Positions 6,638 to 7,025 of a DNA stretch of 7,025 bases are shown here, piece by piece. The position numbers and the translations under genes were made by a program. Position 1 is the first letter of the stretch, and the number at the start of each line of letters is the position of its first letter. Under the pieces are notes generated by a model. The model was not told the origin of the DNA. It did no database searches and saw only the letters and a program-made list of their open reading frames with translations. Source of the DNA: an uncultured Desulfovibrio sp. (GTDB taxonomy: Bacteria > Desulfobacterota > Desulfovibrionia > Desulfovibrionales > Desulfovibrionaceae); the NCBI GenBank assembly GCA_900550745.1, contig URTO01000102.1:1-7025 (forward strand), written 5' to 3'.

Positions 6638-6776
6638 GGCTGCGCTCCATCCGGCGTTTCGCCGGTTTCACATTGCGGAGAAGCCCAAATAGGGACACCG
6701 AAAAGGACACGAACATGGAAACGAGGGCAATTCCCACGGCGCCATCCATAGGCAGGTTGGTCAGGGCGGCAAACAT
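6630..6776 (-). CDS. Small single-helix membrane protein, putative symporter accessory subunit
   Basis: A 48-residue protein too short for routine gene calling. Residues 12-34 (GAVGIALVSM, FVSFSVSLFG and on) form one clear transmembrane helix. The C-terminal tail is basic (KPAKRRMERS), which predicts an N-outside, C-inside topology. The ATG at 6776 has GGGAG eight bases upstream; a GTG at 6779 is also possible. Its stop overlaps the symporter start by eight bases. Small helical partners encoded next to sodium symporters are known, for example YhdT with PanF, YjcH with ActP, and MetS in the NSS family, so a role in assembly, stability or activity of the symporter is the natural inference. It is the first structural gene after the attenuator. 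I give no symbol because I cannot match it to a named family member with certainty. Confidence 0.8.
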   Translation of the reverse strand: MFAALTNLPMDGAVGIALVSMFVSFSVSLFGLLRNVKPAKRRMERSHD

Positions 6777-6805
6777 CACGGTTTCTCCCGGCGGTAAAAA
6801 GGTAC

Positions 6806-6840
6806 AAAAAAAGCCACCGGCCCTTTGAGGTCGGTGGCTT
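6806..6840 (-). terminator. Leader intrinsic terminator (attenuator) of the symporter operon
   Basis: Minus-strand RNA forms AAGCCACCG/CGGTGGCTT (nine pairs), then an A-C mismatch and two more G-C pairs, closing a six-base loop. It is followed directly by a run of U (6812-6806). It lies after the leader peptide and 16 bases before the ribosome binding site of the first structural gene, so it can act only as a conditional block on this operon or as the end of an upstream transcript. Confidence 0.88.
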
Positions 6841-6926
6841 GTCCTTACTGAACAAAGCTCAATGTGCTACGGAACGTCTCATTTACGCACAGCACATCCG
6901 ATCCGGGGCCAGCAGCTGGTGTCCCG
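6829..6926 (-). promoter_or_regulatory. Antiterminator and pre-emptor region of a tyrosine attenuator
   Basis: In minus-strand RNA the segment GGAUCGGAUGUGCU (6904-6891) can pair with AGCCACCGACC (6839-6829), the 5' arm of the terminator. All 11 bases of that arm find Watson-Crick partners, leaving three single-base bulges. The first segment overlaps codons 21 to 25 of the leader peptide, so a ribosome reaching the leader stop would cover it and allow termination, while one stalled on the Tyr codons would leave it free. A protective hairpin (CGGG...CCA/TGG...CCCG, 6926-6904) sits just after the Tyr codons and overlaps the start of the pairing segment. A competing pair, AUGUGCU with AGCACAU (6897-6891 with 6868-6862), is also possible. 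Pairings were found by eye, without energies. Confidence 0.65.
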
Positions 6927-6963
6927 AATAATAATAGTAAAAGTGCGCAAACGAAACGATCAT
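6883..6963 (-). CDS. Tyrosine-rich leader peptide of the symporter operon attenuator
   Basis: A 26-codon open frame starts with ATG at 6963 and ends in TAA (6885-6883). It begins MIVSFAHF and continues with four consecutive Tyr codons (TAC TAT TAT TAT, residues 9-12, positions 6939-6928); Phe occurs at 5 and 8 and His at 7. The ribosome binding site GGAG (6974-6971) is seven bases upstream, as good as those of the structural genes. The stop lies 42 bases before the 5' arm of the leader terminator. A run of one amino acid just upstream of alternative RNA hairpins is the hallmark of leader peptides such as those of trp, his and phe operons, where ribosome stalling at scarce charged tRNA prevents termination. 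The peptide itself probably has no function beyond sensing. No homologous name is known to me. Confidence 0.8.
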   Translation of the reverse strand: MIVSFAHFYYYYSGHQLLAPDRMCCA

Positions 6964-6974
6964 AACGTAACTCC

Positions 6975-6993
6975 GTGGGAAAAAGACTCCCAC
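6975..6993. repeat. Perfect inverted repeat touching the leader ribosome binding site
   Basis: GTGGGA and TCCCAC (six pairs) flank a seven-base spacer. On the minus strand the hairpin ends directly before the GGAG of the leader peptide. It could be a regulator-binding palindrome or an RNA hairpin in the 5' leader that tunes leader translation. No convincing -10 box was seen in 6964-7025, although TTGACG occurs at 7013-7008. Confidence 0.45.
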
Positions 6994-7003
6994 AAAAAGG
7001 GAG

Positions 7004-7019
7004 GCCCCGTCAAGGGGGC
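7004..7019 (-). terminator. Possible terminator of a gene beyond the window
   Basis: On the minus strand GCCCC/GGGGC (five pairs, six-base loop) is followed by CTCCC and then TTTTTG. The U-run is displaced by several bases, so this is weak. If real, it would end an upstream transcript and make the symporter operon independent. Confidence 0.25.
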
Positions 7020-7025
7020 GCGGCC

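Noticed and set aside
6634..6855. 73-residue minus-strand frame upstream of the symporter
   Set aside because: It runs through the attenuator terminator, has an unnatural Trp/Arg/Cys-rich composition and no ribosome binding site. The overlapping 48-residue frame in another phase has a good site and a membrane helix.
6806..6993. T-box riboswitch in front of the symporter
   Set aside because: No T-box consensus or specifier-loop architecture was recognised. The translated leader with a run of Tyr codons explains the terminator better.

Overview
The window looks like a GC-rich chromosome segment from a delta-proteobacterial sulfate reducer, most likely of the Desulfovibrio group. That assignment is inferred from the gene mix (K+-independent membrane pyrophosphatase, iron-type alcohol dehydrogenase, sodium:solute symporter), the GC-rich coding style and the many GC-rich intrinsic terminators. 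It is not a species call. No rRNA, tRNA, CRISPR array or recognisable insertion sequence was seen.

Layout. Positions 1 to about 220 are compositionally foreign: about 43% GC over 1-180 by hand count, against about 68% in a sampled stretch of the next gene. They read best as the end of an unrelated minus-strand gene. This segment is joined to hppA (to 2204, + strand), which keeps all catalytic motifs but has lost its normal first membrane helix. A strong terminator follows, then nfo (endonuclease IV, 2307-3143), then an iron-dependent alcohol dehydrogenase (3325-4503) with a candidate sigma-54 promoter. A symmetrical terminator that can work on both strands closes the plus-strand block. From 4757 onward the genes are on the minus strand: a 97-residue thioredoxin-like protein, then a two-gene transport unit made of a 48-residue single-helix membrane protein and a 13-helix sodium:solute symporter.

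The most interesting part is the leader of the transport unit (6777-6993, minus strand). It holds a good ribosome binding site, a 26-codon leader peptide with four consecutive tyrosine codons (His-Phe-Tyr-Tyr-Tyr-Tyr), and a segment overlapping the end of the leader peptide that can pair with the 5' arm of a downstream intrinsic terminator. The terminator itself lies just before the first structural gene. This is the architecture of ribosome-mediated transcription attenuation. It suggests that the symporter and its small partner are switched on when charged tyrosyl-tRNA is scarce, so the otherwise unassigned substrate is probably tyrosine or a related aromatic compound.

The neighbouring genes do not form one pathway. 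HppA couples pyrophosphate hydrolysis to proton pumping, Nfo repairs abasic DNA, and the alcohol dehydrogenase handles alcohol/aldehyde redox. The symporter unit is an independently regulated uptake system.
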